A stretch of 36,061 nt of DNA from an uncultured Prevotella sp. (GCA_900543975.1 UQTI01000025.1:1-36061), one strand, 5' to 3'. Positions 1-8,280 are shown, numbered from the stretch's first letter. Notes: generated by a model not told the origin, from the letters alone. Made by a program: numbers and translations.

Positions 1-33
1 GAAGAATAGAATTTATCTTTTATTTATTTTCGC

Positions 34-41
34 TACCTTTG
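34..41 (+). promoter_or_regulatory. Candidate promoter -7 box for the small LuxR-type gene
   Basis: The sequence TACCTTTG matches the Bacteroidetes primary sigma factor -7 element TAnnTTTG. It lies about 38 bases before the ATG of the small helix-turn-helix gene. No convincing -33 element is visible in the AT-rich bases before it. Confidence 0.5.
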
Positions 42-78
42 TAGAAGACAGTTTATTAATTTCCAAATTTTCATCTAC

Positions 79-288
79 ATGGGTACCGATATAAAGGACA
101 GCATCACCACACGCGAAAAGGAGATCTTGTATCTCCTTTCAAGAGGCTTGAACAGCAAAGAAATTGCGGCGGAGCTGTTTATATCTGCCCACACCGTAGA
201 ATATCATCGCCGACAACTGCTTAAGAAAACCAACTCTCGAAACATCGCACAGCTCATAGGAAACGCCTTCCGCATGGGCATCTTGTGA
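79..288 (+). CDS. Small LuxR-type helix-turn-helix protein (stand-alone DNA-binding domain)
   Basis: The 69-residue product is almost entirely a LuxR/GerE-type DNA-binding domain. It opens with TTREKEILYLLSRGLNSKEIAAEL and continues through ISAHTVEYHRRQLLKK to a short tail. The frame is closed by a TAG at 7-9, and a -7 box precedes the ATG, so this looks like a complete small gene rather than the end of a larger one. LuxR proteins normally carry a sensor or receiver domain in front; none is present here. It may work as a bare DNA-binding protein or depend on a partner. It lies 54 bases before a large secreted protein on the same strand with no terminator between, so co-transcription is likely. 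The domain call is firm; the regulatory target is unknown. Confidence 0.8.
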   Translation: MGTDIKDSITTREKEILYLLSRGLNSKEIAAELFISAHTVEYHRRQLLKKTNSRNIAQLIGNAFRMGIL

Positions 289-342
289 GCCGTCGGCTAA
301 AAACATGAAGGAAACGAATAAATTTTTTTAAACCATAGGCTT

Positions 343-3141
343 ATGAAACATTTTAACCTCTACATGATGGGCTTAGCCCTCATCTCAAGTGTTTGTGCCA
401 CGGCGCAAACCCATCAGGCGTTGCCACAACCCGTTCCTGGAGTAAAGGCGCAGCAGCTCTTCAAGAAGGCTAACAGCAGCCGACCCGCGGCACAGCGCCC
501 CTACACCAAAACCACCTACGCTCTGCCCACCAAAGGTGTGCGCATGGTGCCTCTGGCACAGATCGCCAAGTCTCAACGCGCCAAGAAGGCCGACGAGATG
601 GTGAAGAAGACCTTGCTCACAAGCTGGAGCAAAGCCATCGACAAATACACACCGGAGACGGGCAAGATAACCTACGACAAGTATGGCCGCTTCAGCGTGG
701 TCGACTACGACTCTTATAAAGACCTCTACACCTACACCACCGACGCCACTGGTGCCAAGTGGACCACGAAGCGCGTGTGCCGTCAGTCAGGCGACTACAT
801 TGAAAACCTTTACAAGGAAGAACGCACGCTCGATGCTAACGGCCATGTGACGAAGAGGAGCATTTACGACAACCGTTATGGTGAAAAGGACTTGACGCTG
901 AAAGAAGAATACGAGTACGATTACAGCCAAGACCCTAACGGCGTTGAGGTGAAAAGCGTTCATTATGATCTATACGACGGCATCAACCAACCCAACGACG
1001 CCACTCTGCGCAAATGGTTCGCACCAACCAAGAGCTATATTGAAGTAGTCTACATCCCCCGAGAAGAAAAGGTGGAGATTGTTGTCGACAGAACCGACTA
1101 CATCATCAAGAAATATAGCAAAAAGGACAGAACCGACTGGGAACTGTCGCGCGAAGAATACCACTACTACTCGGCAGAGGGCCGCGACCTGGGACATATG
1201 GAGTGTTCTTACGCCAATGGCACCATCTATAACGGCTCGGGCAACAGGACAGAGCTGCAGCCCGACACGCCCGAAGCAGGTTTCACCACCGAGATTGACT
1301 ATGTGATGTACCCGTACACGGAGCCAACAAACACATGGGTGTATAACGGCAAAAAGGTTTACAGCAACAACTATGAACTGCCCAAGACACAGGCCAACGG
1401 CGACTTCTCAAACAAACGCTATAAGTATGACACCTCAAAGGGCGCGTGGGTGCTGACGACTGCACAGACCGGCACCTGGACCCCCGAGGGCTTGCTGCAA
1501 CAGACTTATGAAGAATATGAGAACGGCGAGTTGGAATGGAGCGAGACGGGCCTTTACAAATATTCTGCCACGGGCGAAGAAGAGGGATATGTGCTCCCGT
1601 TCAAGAACGGCGGCTATGTCATAGAGACCGACATCGCGGGCGTAGACGGCAGCTATTACACCTTCTACGACAAGAACCACAACGTTACACGCCGCCTCAG
1701 AGCCATCTATAAAAACGGCAAAGACTCTGGCTCATACGATAGCGCCGTGCCGAATGCAAAAATCTACGAAGAGTGGAAGGGCGGCAAGTGGGTAGCCGTG
1801 ACCTCTGACCTGATGATCGGTGATGGCGCCAACCACATGGAGGTGAAGTTTAACGCCAAGGGCCAGATGACCCAGTGGGACGAGTATGAGAATGGGCTTC
1901 ACACCGAGCATGTGGTTTACACCTATCTCAACAACGGATATATCGAGGAGTCGTATAACACGATGACCAACAAGGTAGACGAATACACCAAAGTGACGGT
2001 CGATGCCGCCAATGTCGTTACCTACATCAACTACGAGTATAGCACCAGCACCACCAGCAGCCAGATAATACGGGGCGAGAAATACGTTACCTACCCCACA
2101 GGCAAGCAGGTCATCTACAGATGGGACAACTACGCCCAGGAGTTTGTTATGGATGCCACCACGGTAAATTCGCTGACCTCAACGGCAGCCGACGGCACAA
2201 AAACCACCATCTACCGCGAGATCGACGACAACGGCAACGTTGTTGAAACGCGCAAAGACGTCTATTATAGCAATAATGGCGTAACCCGTAACGAGTCTTA
2301 TACAAAGGTTGACGGCCAGTGGGTAGGCGAAAACAAGAGTGAGGAGGAGGCTGTAAAAGTGCCCCTGTTTGAGGCATTTGAGATGCAAGACCCCGTTGCC
2401 TGCAACGACGAATATTTCTACCCCGGCGACATCGACGACGAGGAGGATTATACTGTGCTTCCAAACAGCACTCAATGGGGATGGAAAGACGGTAAGTGGG
2501 CGGTGCACCTCCAGCAGGCTACCGCTTTCAGCCAGCCCGATGCCAACACGCTCACGCAGACCGACACTTATATCTATGATGAGAGCGCCTACAATTCGGG
2601 AAGCAAATACACCAAGAGGGTAACTACCTTTACCAAGAAGCGCGATAGCCGTCACTATCTGGTGGAGACAACACGAATCCTTGACACTGTGGATAAGGAC
2701 GATAAAACGACAAACATCGATGAGAAGTCAGAGAGCATCACAACCTACACCTACAACGATGAGGGTCTGCTCACATCGGTTACGGTAATGTCGTATCTCA
2801 CCGATCGTGCAGCTGCGGCTGAAGCATCGGCAGCATCGGCAGCACAGGTGGCTCGCGCAGCTGCCACACGCGTGCTCCGCTCCACTGTCGTGACCAACTA
2901 CTATTACACCGAGCTCGACGTGGTGAACGGCATCACCTCTACCACCGCCGACGCCACCAAGCCCGCCTTCGCCGTGAGCGGTCGCACCGTGAGCGCGGTA
3001 GGCAAGAGCGCTGCCATCAGCCTCTACACCCTCGACGGTCAGCTCGTGGCTACCTCTGCCACAGGCCATGTTGAGGCTCCCGCTGACGGTGCCTTCATTG
3101 CTGTGAGCGGCGCAGCAAAGTGTAAGATTGTTGTGAAATAG
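343..3141 (+). CDS. Large secreted repeat protein with a T9SS-like C-terminal tail
   Basis: A 932-residue protein with an N-terminal signal peptide (residues 1 to about 22, ending near CATAQT). The body is rich in Tyr, Thr, Asp and Lys. It has loosely repeated beta-strand-like stretches such as YEYDYS, YKYDTSKG, YEEYENG and YTYLNNG, reminiscent of RHS/YD-type repeats but not an exact match. Near residues 825-845 is an Ala-rich linker. The last ~80 residues contain ISLYTLDGQLV and end in KIVVK, which resembles the type A sorting domain of the type IX secretion system. Exposure at or release from the cell surface is therefore the best inference. I do not recognise an enzymatic domain. It follows a small LuxR-type gene that may share its transcript. 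A perfect inverted repeat downstream probably ends transcription. Confidence 0.75.
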   Translation: MKHFNLYMMGLALISSVCATAQTHQALPQPVPGVKAQQLFKKANSSRPAAQRPYTKTTYALPTKGVRMVPLAQIAKSQRAKKADEMVKKTLLTSWSKAIDKYTPETGKITYDKYGRFSVVDYDSYKDLYTYTTDATGAKWTTKRVCRQSGDYIENLYKEERTLDANGHVTKRSIYDNRYGEKDLTLKEEYEYDYSQDPNGVEVKSVHYDLYDGINQPNDATLRKWFAPTKSYIEVVYIPREEKVEIVVDRTDYIIKKYSKKDRTDWELSREEYHYYSAEGRDLGHMECSYANGTIYNGSGNRTELQPDTPEAGFTTEIDYVMYPYTEPTNTWVYNGKKVYSNNYELPKTQANGDFSNKRYKYDTSKGAWVLTTAQTGTWTPEGLLQQTYEEYENGELEWSETGLYKYSATGEEEGYVLPFKNGGYVIETDIAGVDGSYYTFYDKNHNVTRRLRAIYKNGKDSGSYDSAVPNAKIYEEWKGGKWVAVTSDLMIGDGANHMEVKFNAKGQMTQWDEYENGLHTEHVVYTYLNNGYIEESYNTMTNKVDEYTKVTVDAANVVTYINYEYSTSTTSSQIIRGEKYVTYPTGKQVIYRWDNYAQEFVMDATTVNSLTSTAADGTKTTIYREIDDNGNVVETRKDVYYSNNGVTRNESYTKVDGQWVGENKSEEEAVKVPLFEAFEMQDPVACNDEYFYPGDIDDEEDYTVLPNSTQWGWKDGKWAVHLQQATAFSQPDANTLTQTDTYIYDESAYNSGSKYTKRVTTFTKKRDSRHYLVETTRILDTVDKDDKTTNIDEKSESITTYTYNDEGLLTSVTVMSYLTDRAAAAEASAASAAQVARAAATRVLRSTVVTNYYYTELDVVNGITSTTADATKPAFAVSGRTVSAVGKSAAISLYTLDGQLVATSATGHVEAPADGAFIAVSGAAKCKIVVK

Positions 3142-3218
3142 AACCAGCAGAACAGATGATGTCTCTTGACAAAGAAGAGACCACCATAACCCGTTAAATG
3201 AGGGAATAAAAAGCGCCA

Positions 3219-3263
3219 AAGGCGAACATCACCAAGGTAAAAGCCCCATGTGATGTTCGCCTT
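3219..3263. terminator. Inverted repeat between convergent genes, probable bidirectional terminator
   Basis: AAGGCGAACATCAC at 3219-3232 and GTGATGTTCGCCTT at 3250-3263 form a perfect 14-bp stem with a 17-base loop. The hairpin lies between the end of the secreted repeat protein gene and the end of the convergent ATPase gene. The following bases are T-rich but lack a long T-run. Confidence 0.65.
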
Positions 3264-3277
3264 CTTTGTGCTCCATT

Positions 3278-3361
3278 TGTTCAGCGCGTTGAACACTTTT
3301 CTTCAAAATCTGTTCAGCGCGTTGAACATTTTTCTTGAAAATCTGTTCAGCGTGTTGAACA
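3278..3361. repeat. Three tandem copies of a 33-bp repeat with palindromic core
   Basis: The 18-base core TGTTCAGCGCGTTGAACA starts at 3278 and 3311. A one-base variant starts at 3344. The period is exactly 33 bp, about three helical turns. The outer arms TGTTCA and TGAACA are inverted repeats, so each unit is a dyad. The array lies 16 bases beyond the 3' end of the AAA_14 ATPase gene. No variable spacers are present, so it is not CRISPR. Confidence 0.85.
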
Positions 3362-3377
3362 TCTCAAAACAAACCGT

Positions 3378-4652
3378 TTAATCTTTTAAGCAGCCAATAG
3401 GGATAACATACACCCCGTCCTTTCGCTTATAAGCATATTGTCCAACACCAATAACCACAGCCATAAACGAGGGGGCAGGCATTTTTGTTGTGTCAAGCTT
3501 GTCAGCTAATTCTTTTAGGTTGGTAGCGCCTTCTTCTATTCGTTCTGTGCCGCCAAGTTTCACCTCAAGCAGTGCATAGCTACCATCACGGCGATGAAGA
3601 ACCGTGTCACACTCTAATCCGCTACTGTCTCTATAGTGATAAAGCGAGCCGTCCAAAGCCTCTGCATACACACGAAGATCTCTCACCGCGAGGTCTTCAA
3701 AAAACAGTCCGAACGACTGCAGGTCATTAACCAGATCCTTTGGTCCCAGACCAAGAGAGGCGGTACCTATGCTTGGGTCAACAAAATGGCGCGTGTCGCT
3801 CGTTCTGATGGCCGCTTTGCTCCTGATGTTAGGATTCCAGGCAATAAGGTCTTCTATCACAAACAGGCGTTTTAAAGCCTTGATATAATCAACAACCGTA
3901 CCTTCATCTAACGTGCTGGCATCGTTGGTGAGCATGTCTTTTCTTATTGTGGAGATAGACACCTGTTGCGATATGTTACGGGCATAAGACTGCAGAAGCA
4001 GCTTTGTGCGCTCAGCACTTCGCTTCACTTTGTCCACTCGTTGTATGTCGTAGTCGACAACAGAATCAAAATAATCGAAGGCTTGGTCAAGGGCCACCTC
4101 CTTAGAAACAATCGTTGCCCAGGGCCATCCGCCACGACATGTTAGATAGGCAAGTTCTTCAACGCCAAGATTGTTTGTACAAGCCTCAATGTCCTTGCCC
4201 TCAAACAGATCTTTCAAGCTAACAGCACCTGACGATTCCCCCGACTCATAGAGGCTCATCGTGCGCATTTTAAGATGAGCAAACCGACCTGTGCCACTGT
4301 GGATGGTTGCGTATGCTTCTGGCAAGACAGAAGAGCCTATAAGAATAAACTGTGAAGGCTCACCTCTTTTATCCACTTCGCTGCGAATGCTGTCCCATAT
4401 TGCCGGCAAAGCCTGCCACTCGTCTACAAGACGCGGCGTGGCACCTTCAAGCAAGGTCTTGGGGCTGAACTCTATCATCTGAGAGCTTTGCATCAACACG
4501 CTGGAGTCGCCCAAGTCAAGCACGCTCTTTGCTATTTGCTTGGCTGTTGTGGTTTTGCCACACCACTTTGGACCCTCAATAAGGACAGCTCCCTTACCAA
4601 GAATTTTGCGTTCCAACAATCTGTCTGCAATACGATGCTTATATTTTGCCAT
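3378..4652 (-). CDS. AAA_14/DUF4143 ATP-binding protein
   Basis: A 424-residue member of the large family of prokaryotic ATPases made of an N-terminal AAA_14 domain and a C-terminal DUF4143 domain. The Walker A motif GPKWCGKTT spans residues 27-35. The Walker B-like segment LVDEWQ, with Asp77 and Glu78, ends at residue 80. The C-terminal part has D349 followed by E363-V-K365, the PD-(D/E)XK nuclease-like signature often seen in DUF4143; whether it cuts DNA is not known. The start is supported by a near-consensus promoter ending about 20 bases upstream. The gene is convergent with the secreted repeat protein. It is unusual in having arrays of palindromic tandem repeats on both sides: 23-bp units above its promoter and 33-bp units below its stop codon. 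The biological role of the family is not established. Confidence 0.88.
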   Translation of the reverse strand: MAKYKHRIADRLLERKILGKGAVLIEGPKWCGKTTTAKQIAKSVLDLGDSSVLMQSSQMIEFSPKTLLEGATPRLVDEWQALPAIWDSIRSEVDKRGEPSQFILIGSSVLPEAYATIHSGTGRFAHLKMRTMSLYESGESSGAVSLKDLFEGKDIEACTNNLGVEELAYLTCRGGWPWATIVSKEVALDQAFDYFDSVVDYDIQRVDKVKRSAERTKLLLQSYARNISQQVSISTIRKDMLTNDASTLDEGTVVDYIKALKRLFVIEDLIAWNPNIRSKAAIRTSDTRHFVDPSIGTASLGLGPKDLVNDLQSFGLFFEDLAVRDLRVYAEALDGSLYHYRDSSGLECDTVLHRRDGSYALLEVKLGGTERIEEGATNLKELADKLDTTKMPAPSFMAVVIGVGQYAYKRKDGVYVIPIGCLKD

Positions 4653-4671
4653 ATCTCATTGATTTTGAGTA

Positions 4672-4703
4672 CAAAGTTAAGACTATTATTTCTAATTTCC
4701 AAA
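4672..4703 (-). promoter_or_regulatory. Promoter of the AAA_14 ATPase gene
   Basis: Read on the minus strand, TTTG (4703-4700) is followed after 20 bases by TAACTTTG (4679-4672), a full match to the Bacteroidetes -33/-7 pattern. The start codon is about 20 bases further on, so the leader is very short. Confidence 0.65.
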
Positions 4704-4723
4704 CTATTAAATAAAAAAATCCG

Positions 4724-4805
4724 GAATTTGTGAACAAATTTTTCCTGAATTTGTGAGCAATTTATTCCCGAATTTGTGAGCAAATTTTTCCTGAATTTGT
4801 GAATG
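4724..4805. repeat. Four tandem copies of a 23-bp repeat with palindromic core
   Basis: GAATTTGTGA begins at 4724, 4747, 4770 and 4793, an exact 23-bp period. The core AATTTGTGAGCAAATT has inverted arms AATTTG and CAAATT around four bases, best preserved in the middle units. The array begins about 20 bp upstream of the -33 element of the ATPase promoter, where an operator array would be expected. Confidence 0.85.
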
Positions 4806-5093
4806 ACTATAAGAGTTTTGAATTTTGAGTTTTGAATTTTGAATTGTTGCGGCTTTGCCGCAATTTTGAATTATTGAATTTTGAGTTTTGAATTTTGCGC
4901 TCGGCTCGTATAGACGCTTGCCTAAGCAAGAATTTTCCCTCTTAGACAAGGCGAATTCTTCATTCTTCATTCTTCACTCTTCACTCTTCATTCTTCACTC
5001 TTCACTTAATAAGCTCTTTCCTTTCCAATGGCGCCAGCCCTTTTTTACCTTTTTACCTTTTTACTTTTTTACCTTTAAAAGTCTTTTTTACCT
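4806..5093. repeat. Low-complexity intergenic DNA with simple repeats
   Basis: No gene is visible. The stretch holds runs of TTTTGAATTTTGA-like sequence, a hairpin TTGCGG-ctttg-CCGCAA near 4848, a CATTCTTCACTCTT-type simple repeat (about 4958-5005), and a TTTTTTACC-type repeat up to the end of the DUF6377-type gene. Similar tracts recur elsewhere in the window, for example near 11760-11830, 11950 and 29935. Confidence 0.7.
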
Positions 5094-6788
5094 TTAAAGC
5101 CTCTTCACCCTTTCCTCAAAGGTTGCGCGGTCGCTGAGCGCCTCGTTACGATATTTTGTGCGATAGTTGTAGACCGTGCTGTTGGCGAGGCCGAGGAAGG
5201 TGGCTATCTGCTTGCTGTCCTCCACGCCAAGGCGCAGGAGGGCGAACACACGGAGCCCCATGGTCAGTGTACCGCGTGTCTTCGGCTCGATGCGACTCTC
5301 AGGCACGAGCAAGGCATTGAAATTTTCAATGAAATCGGGGAAGATGTTGAGGAAGATGCTGTCGAAGCGTGCGAACAGCTCGTCGCGCGTGGTCACATTA
5401 CGGTTGGCAGCCACGATGGCTGTCTCCATCTCGTCATATTTCTTTGCCCTCATAAGCTTCTTTATCTTCTTGAGCAGCTTGTCGCCCTCGTCGATGTATG
5501 CCGAGCAGATGCCGAAGAAGGTGCCTATGTAGCTCTCCTTGATGATGTTGGCCTCAGAGAGCCGTTGGTTTATCAGCTCGTTCTGCTCATAGAGCTTCGT
5601 GAGCTGCTCGTTGGTGTCGCTGAGCTTCAGGTTAGCCTCATTGATCTTCATGTTTTTCTCCTTCACCTTGTGGCGCTGTCTGTGGGAGAACACGAGCAAG
5701 GTCACGGATATGATGAAGAGAATTATAATAATGTGGAGCGATATGTTAACCAAGCTCTGCTTCTCGTTAAGCTGCGAGAGATATAGCCTGTTGGTGTCTT
5801 CCATGTCGTGAACGACCCAGCCGCGTGTGATGCCGCCAAATTGGGTGTAGGCATAATAAGCATACTCCATATATTTTCTTGACCGCTTCACGTCGCCCCT
5901 GTCGTTGAGCACGCGGCTGACGTTATAGATGGCTTGCTCGTCGTAGGTTGCCGACTCTACGTCGCAGATAGCAGCCTGCAGCAGACAGTAGAACGCTTCG
6001 TCGGGTCGTTGAAGCTTCTCCAGCAGGGTGTAGCGCCTGAAGTTGACCACGGCGTTTTTTTGGTCGTCAGGCTCAAGCTGTTTCAGCCTGTGGTTGCAGA
6101 GAGCCAATGCCTGTCTGTAATCTTCGGCATCGAGCAGTTTAAAATAAAGGGTGTTGAAACGTGCTTCAGAGTTTTCGGGCGCCACAAGCAGCAGCTTCTC
6201 TGACAGATCCTTGGCTATGCGTGTGAAAATCTGCCTGCTTTTGGCGTTGCGCGTGTCGCGTGCCAGAGCATAATAAAGTTTGCTTTTAATGTTATAATAT
6301 TCCACTTCCGCATCGGCAAAAGTGGTGCTTTCCAGACTGTCGATAAGGAAACGGGCCTCGGCATAATAGCCCGAGTTGAGATATTGCGTAGACATGCGGC
6401 AACGGCTCTCGCTCACCTCGCGGTGTTCGCCCACCATCTTGGCACCGTCCAGGCAGCGCTGTTGCCACAAGATGGCAGAGTCGTTGAGAAAGACCCTGTA
6501 TTCGTCGTGCAGCTTGTTCATGATCGCATATTGCTCCTTCCAATGTGTTGCCACGGACAGTTCGGCGCGGAGCTTTGTTATGCGTTGCTCGCGCTTCTTG
6601 CGGTAGGTCTTGTAATTGTCCACAGCCTCGTCGAGACGTTGCAGGAGCCGGTCTGTAGAGGTGTGCTTGGCTTCTTCGACAACGTCAGCCACGGGGTTGC
6701 CCGCAACTTTTGTTGCAGCCTTGGCGTTTGCCAGAGCGGCAGGAACGCATATTATTATGATGATGATTAGACGCAGAAATTTATGCAT
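5094..6788 (-). CDS. DUF6377-type membrane-anchored regulator with periplasmic helical repeats
   Basis: A 564-residue protein. Residues 1-24 form a hydrophobic signal or anchor with a run of isoleucines. Residues about 50-330 are helical and TPR-like. A transmembrane helix spans about 352-371 (IIIILFIISVTLLVF). A coiled-coil linker follows (NEANLKLSDTNEQLTKLYEQ), and the C-terminal region about 511-549 has a helix-turn-helix look (KQIATFLGLANSTVYNYRTK). This architecture is that of the DUF6377 family of Bacteroidales. It suggests a sensor whose outer half reads a periplasmic signal and whose inner half binds DNA. No polysaccharide-utilisation genes lie next to it, so its target is unclear. 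Its neighbour across the intergenic region is a probable structured RNA transcribed away from it. Confidence 0.8.
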   Translation of the reverse strand: MHKFLRLIIIIIICVPAALANAKAATKVAGNPVADVVEEAKHTSTDRLLQRLDEAVDNYKTYRKKREQRITKLRAELSVATHWKEQYAIMNKLHDEYRVFLNDSAILWQQRCLDGAKMVGEHREVSESRCRMSTQYLNSGYYAEARFLIDSLESTTFADAEVEYYNIKSKLYYALARDTRNAKSRQIFTRIAKDLSEKLLLVAPENSEARFNTLYFKLLDAEDYRQALALCNHRLKQLEPDDQKNAVVNFRRYTLLEKLQRPDEAFYCLLQAAICDVESATYDEQAIYNVSRVLNDRGDVKRSRKYMEYAYYAYTQFGGITRGWVVHDMEDTNRLYLSQLNEKQSLVNISLHIIIILFIISVTLLVFSHRQRHKVKEKNMKINEANLKLSDTNEQLTKLYEQNELINQRLSEANIIKESYIGTFFGICSAYIDEGDKLLKKIKKLMRAKKYDEMETAIVAANRNVTTRDELFARFDSIFLNIFPDFIENFNALLVPESRIEPKTRGTLTMGLRVFALLRLGVEDSKQIATFLGLANSTVYNYRTKYRNEALSDRATFEERVKRL

Positions 6789-6902
6789 GCTTCATGTAAG
6801 GTTTTTAAAAACTGTTAAAGGTAGAATGTTGTTTTTGCACATCGAGCTTTTAGAGCATTGTCTTGTTGCCCGTGTGCGGTTTATAATGGCTTGTTTCAAA
6901 TG

Positions 6903-6933
6903 CAAAGGTAGCGATAAAAGGTTGAACAACCAA
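6903..6933 (-). promoter_or_regulatory. Promoter of the DUF6377-type regulator
   Basis: On the minus strand, TTG (6933-6931), 20 bases, then TACCTTTG (6910-6903) match the Bacteroidetes promoter pattern. It would give a leader of roughly 110 bases before the start codon at 6788. Confidence 0.6.
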
Positions 6934-7087
6934 GATTTTGGCCAAAAAATATTTTCTTGTTTCACTACTGATTTTCTGTATGCTTAAAGATGCTAACACG
7001 CTGTCTTATAGGCTTTTAAATGGTTATTGAGGTGTTTTTGCATCTGCTTTTTTACTACGCACGCATGTGTCGTGTTTAAATAATGCG

Positions 7088-7095
7088 TAATTTTG
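7088..7095 (+). promoter_or_regulatory. Candidate promoter of the structured RNA
   Basis: TAATTTTG matches the TAnnTTTG -7 element and precedes the structured, non-coding stretch. Transcription would start near 7103. The -33 element is weak. The next protein gene on this strand is far away, at 27547, so the transcript is not a messenger leader for a nearby gene. Confidence 0.5.
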
Positions 7096-7102
7096 CATCA
7101 GA

Positions 7103-7653
7103 AACATAAAAAACAGAAGACAAAAAATCAGATCTATATAGAGCGAAAGCTCAACCACAATTCAAAAAATCAGCAAAAACAAAGAAAGAGAGAGTGTAAC
7201 TCACCCGATCACACAACAGGTTGGCGCATCGCTTAAGGGCGATGTTGCTGACCACATTTAGCCAAGAAAACCGTTAGGTTTACCGGGAGCATCTCCGAGC
7301 AATAGATGTCTCATCCGGCGCAAATCACTATATTTTTAAATAGCTCTACTGCTGTAACAAGCGACGTGGGTCACCTCCACGATTAATAGCTTTTAAGGAG
7401 GTGTGTATTGCCGTGAGGCAAATGCTGCGTCAGGCCACCTGGTACGGGCAGACAGGGATCTGCTTTGTCATGACCAAGACCGCAATGTTGAAAGGTTAAG
7501 GCCAAGCAGTTGTAGAAATGAAACGTTTTCTTAAGCCAAGGTCTGGTTGTGGACGGCCAGACCTTGGTGAGAACGTTCATCGCAAATCTTTGGAGAAAAC
7601 ATTATTCATAACCAATCCGTGAGCGAGATAATGACCATCGCTTACGGATTTTT
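7103..7653 (+). ncRNA. Candidate large structured RNA of unknown class (about 400-550 nt)
   Basis: The stretch lacks a credible protein gene but is dense in hairpins. They include GAGC-gaaa-GCTC near 7141, GCATCGC paired with GCGATGT near 7226, AAACC-gtta-GGTTT near 7269, and a long CCGG-bounded stem near 7278-7316. Others are TTGCC-gtga-GGCAA near 7409, GCAGA paired with TCTGC near 7449, and the perfect 11-bp stem CCAAGGTCTGG/CCAGACCTTGG (about 7537-7568). Two loops are GNRA tetraloops. A -7 box precedes the stretch and an intrinsic terminator ends it. The first ~90 bases are A-rich and less structured, so the mature RNA may begin nearer 7190. I found none of the signature motifs of RNase P RNA, tmRNA, SRP RNA or a cobalamin riboswitch. 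It may belong to a described family that I cannot name. Confidence 0.55.
7614..7653 (+). terminator. Intrinsic terminator of the structured RNA
   Basis: AATCCGTGAGCGA (7614-7626) pairs with TCGCTTACGGATT (7638-7650) over 13 positions with a single G-U. The loop is 11 bases and the stem runs into TTTTT (7649-7653). The T-run is on the plus-strand side, which fixes the direction of transcription. Confidence 0.75.
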
Positions 7654-8280
7654 CCGTTTACACACAAAAAGAATGCGCCGCCATCAACGGCGACGCATCT
7701 CGCATGATTTTCAAAGATCCGAAATCTTTAAACCTAAAAACAACTATAGTAAATTCAAATAAAAACGCTTCTTTTCGGATTGCCCATCCGCTTTGTTGGC
7801 GGTGGGCTGGTTGTTACACACAAATCCGAAAGATTTGTTACCCTGCCAATCATTTGCTTTTTTTTACTTATGTGCTAAAACTATTCCTATATTTTTTTAA
7901 ACAAACGTTTTTGCTTTTGCTGCTCTGCCCACTTGTGAAAAAGTGGGCAGAGTGTTCAAAGGTGAGTTTTGTTCGCTTGCTGTTTTGTTGCAACCAACAA
8001 GCTACATGTTGTCTCATCAGTGGTGTTTTGTCAAAGTTTCGCTATTAAAGCGTGGTCTAAAAGATTGTTTTGTAAATAATAACAGATAATTGTCTTTCTT
8101 CTTTTCGATGATAAAGTTACTAATAATTTTTCATATCACGAAGATGTAGTAGAAAAAAAGTAGATAAAATGCCCCTTGCTTCCGTCTATATGTCATGTAA
8201 TCAGCGTTTTATGAAAAAGGAGAACTGCAAAAACAGTAGTTGGATATAATAGGAAAAACTCGTTTTGCTCGGGAAGTTAT
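7654..8280. other. Gene-free AT-rich stretch with isolated hairpins
   Basis: I see no convincing gene here. There is a hairpin at 7673-7698 (ATGCG..CGCC/GGCG..CGCAT). A bulged stem lies around 7785-7812 (GCCCATCCGC with GCGGTGGGC). At 7923-7952 is a perfect 12-bp stem, CTCTGCCCACTT/AAGTGGGCAGAG, with a six-base loop. None is followed by a T-run, so I do not call them terminators. Confidence 0.5.

Noticed and set aside
3278..3361. CRISPR array
   Set aside because: Only three units with near-constant spacing sequence, palindromic cores and no cas genes in the window; this is a tandem repeat. The same applies to 4724-4805 and 34358-34438.
4871..5097. Small proteins in the region between the ATPase and DUF6377 genes
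   Set aside because: They are translations of simple repeats (FFILHSSLFILHSS type).
7415..7450. Cobalamin riboswitch (GCGTCAGGCCACCTGG resembles the GTCAGGANACCTG segment)
   Set aside because: The other conserved segments, such as the CCCGCAACTGT block, are missing, and no gene lies downstream on that strand.
7383..7580. 65-residue protein on the minus strand across the structured RNA
   Set aside because: The composition follows the RNA hairpins, no promoter or family resemblance is seen, and the terminator reads the other way.
7200..7650. RNase P RNA, tmRNA or SRP RNA
   Set aside because: The GAAAGTCCGGGC-type and ACAGAAA-type cores of RNase P RNA, the tRNA-like ends and tag frame of tmRNA, and the GGAAGGAAGCAGCC-type core of SRP RNA are absent on both strands.
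7704..8048. 114-residue protein on the plus strand
   Set aside because: Phe/Leu/Cys-rich translation of T-rich intergenic DNA containing hairpins; no domain or start signal.
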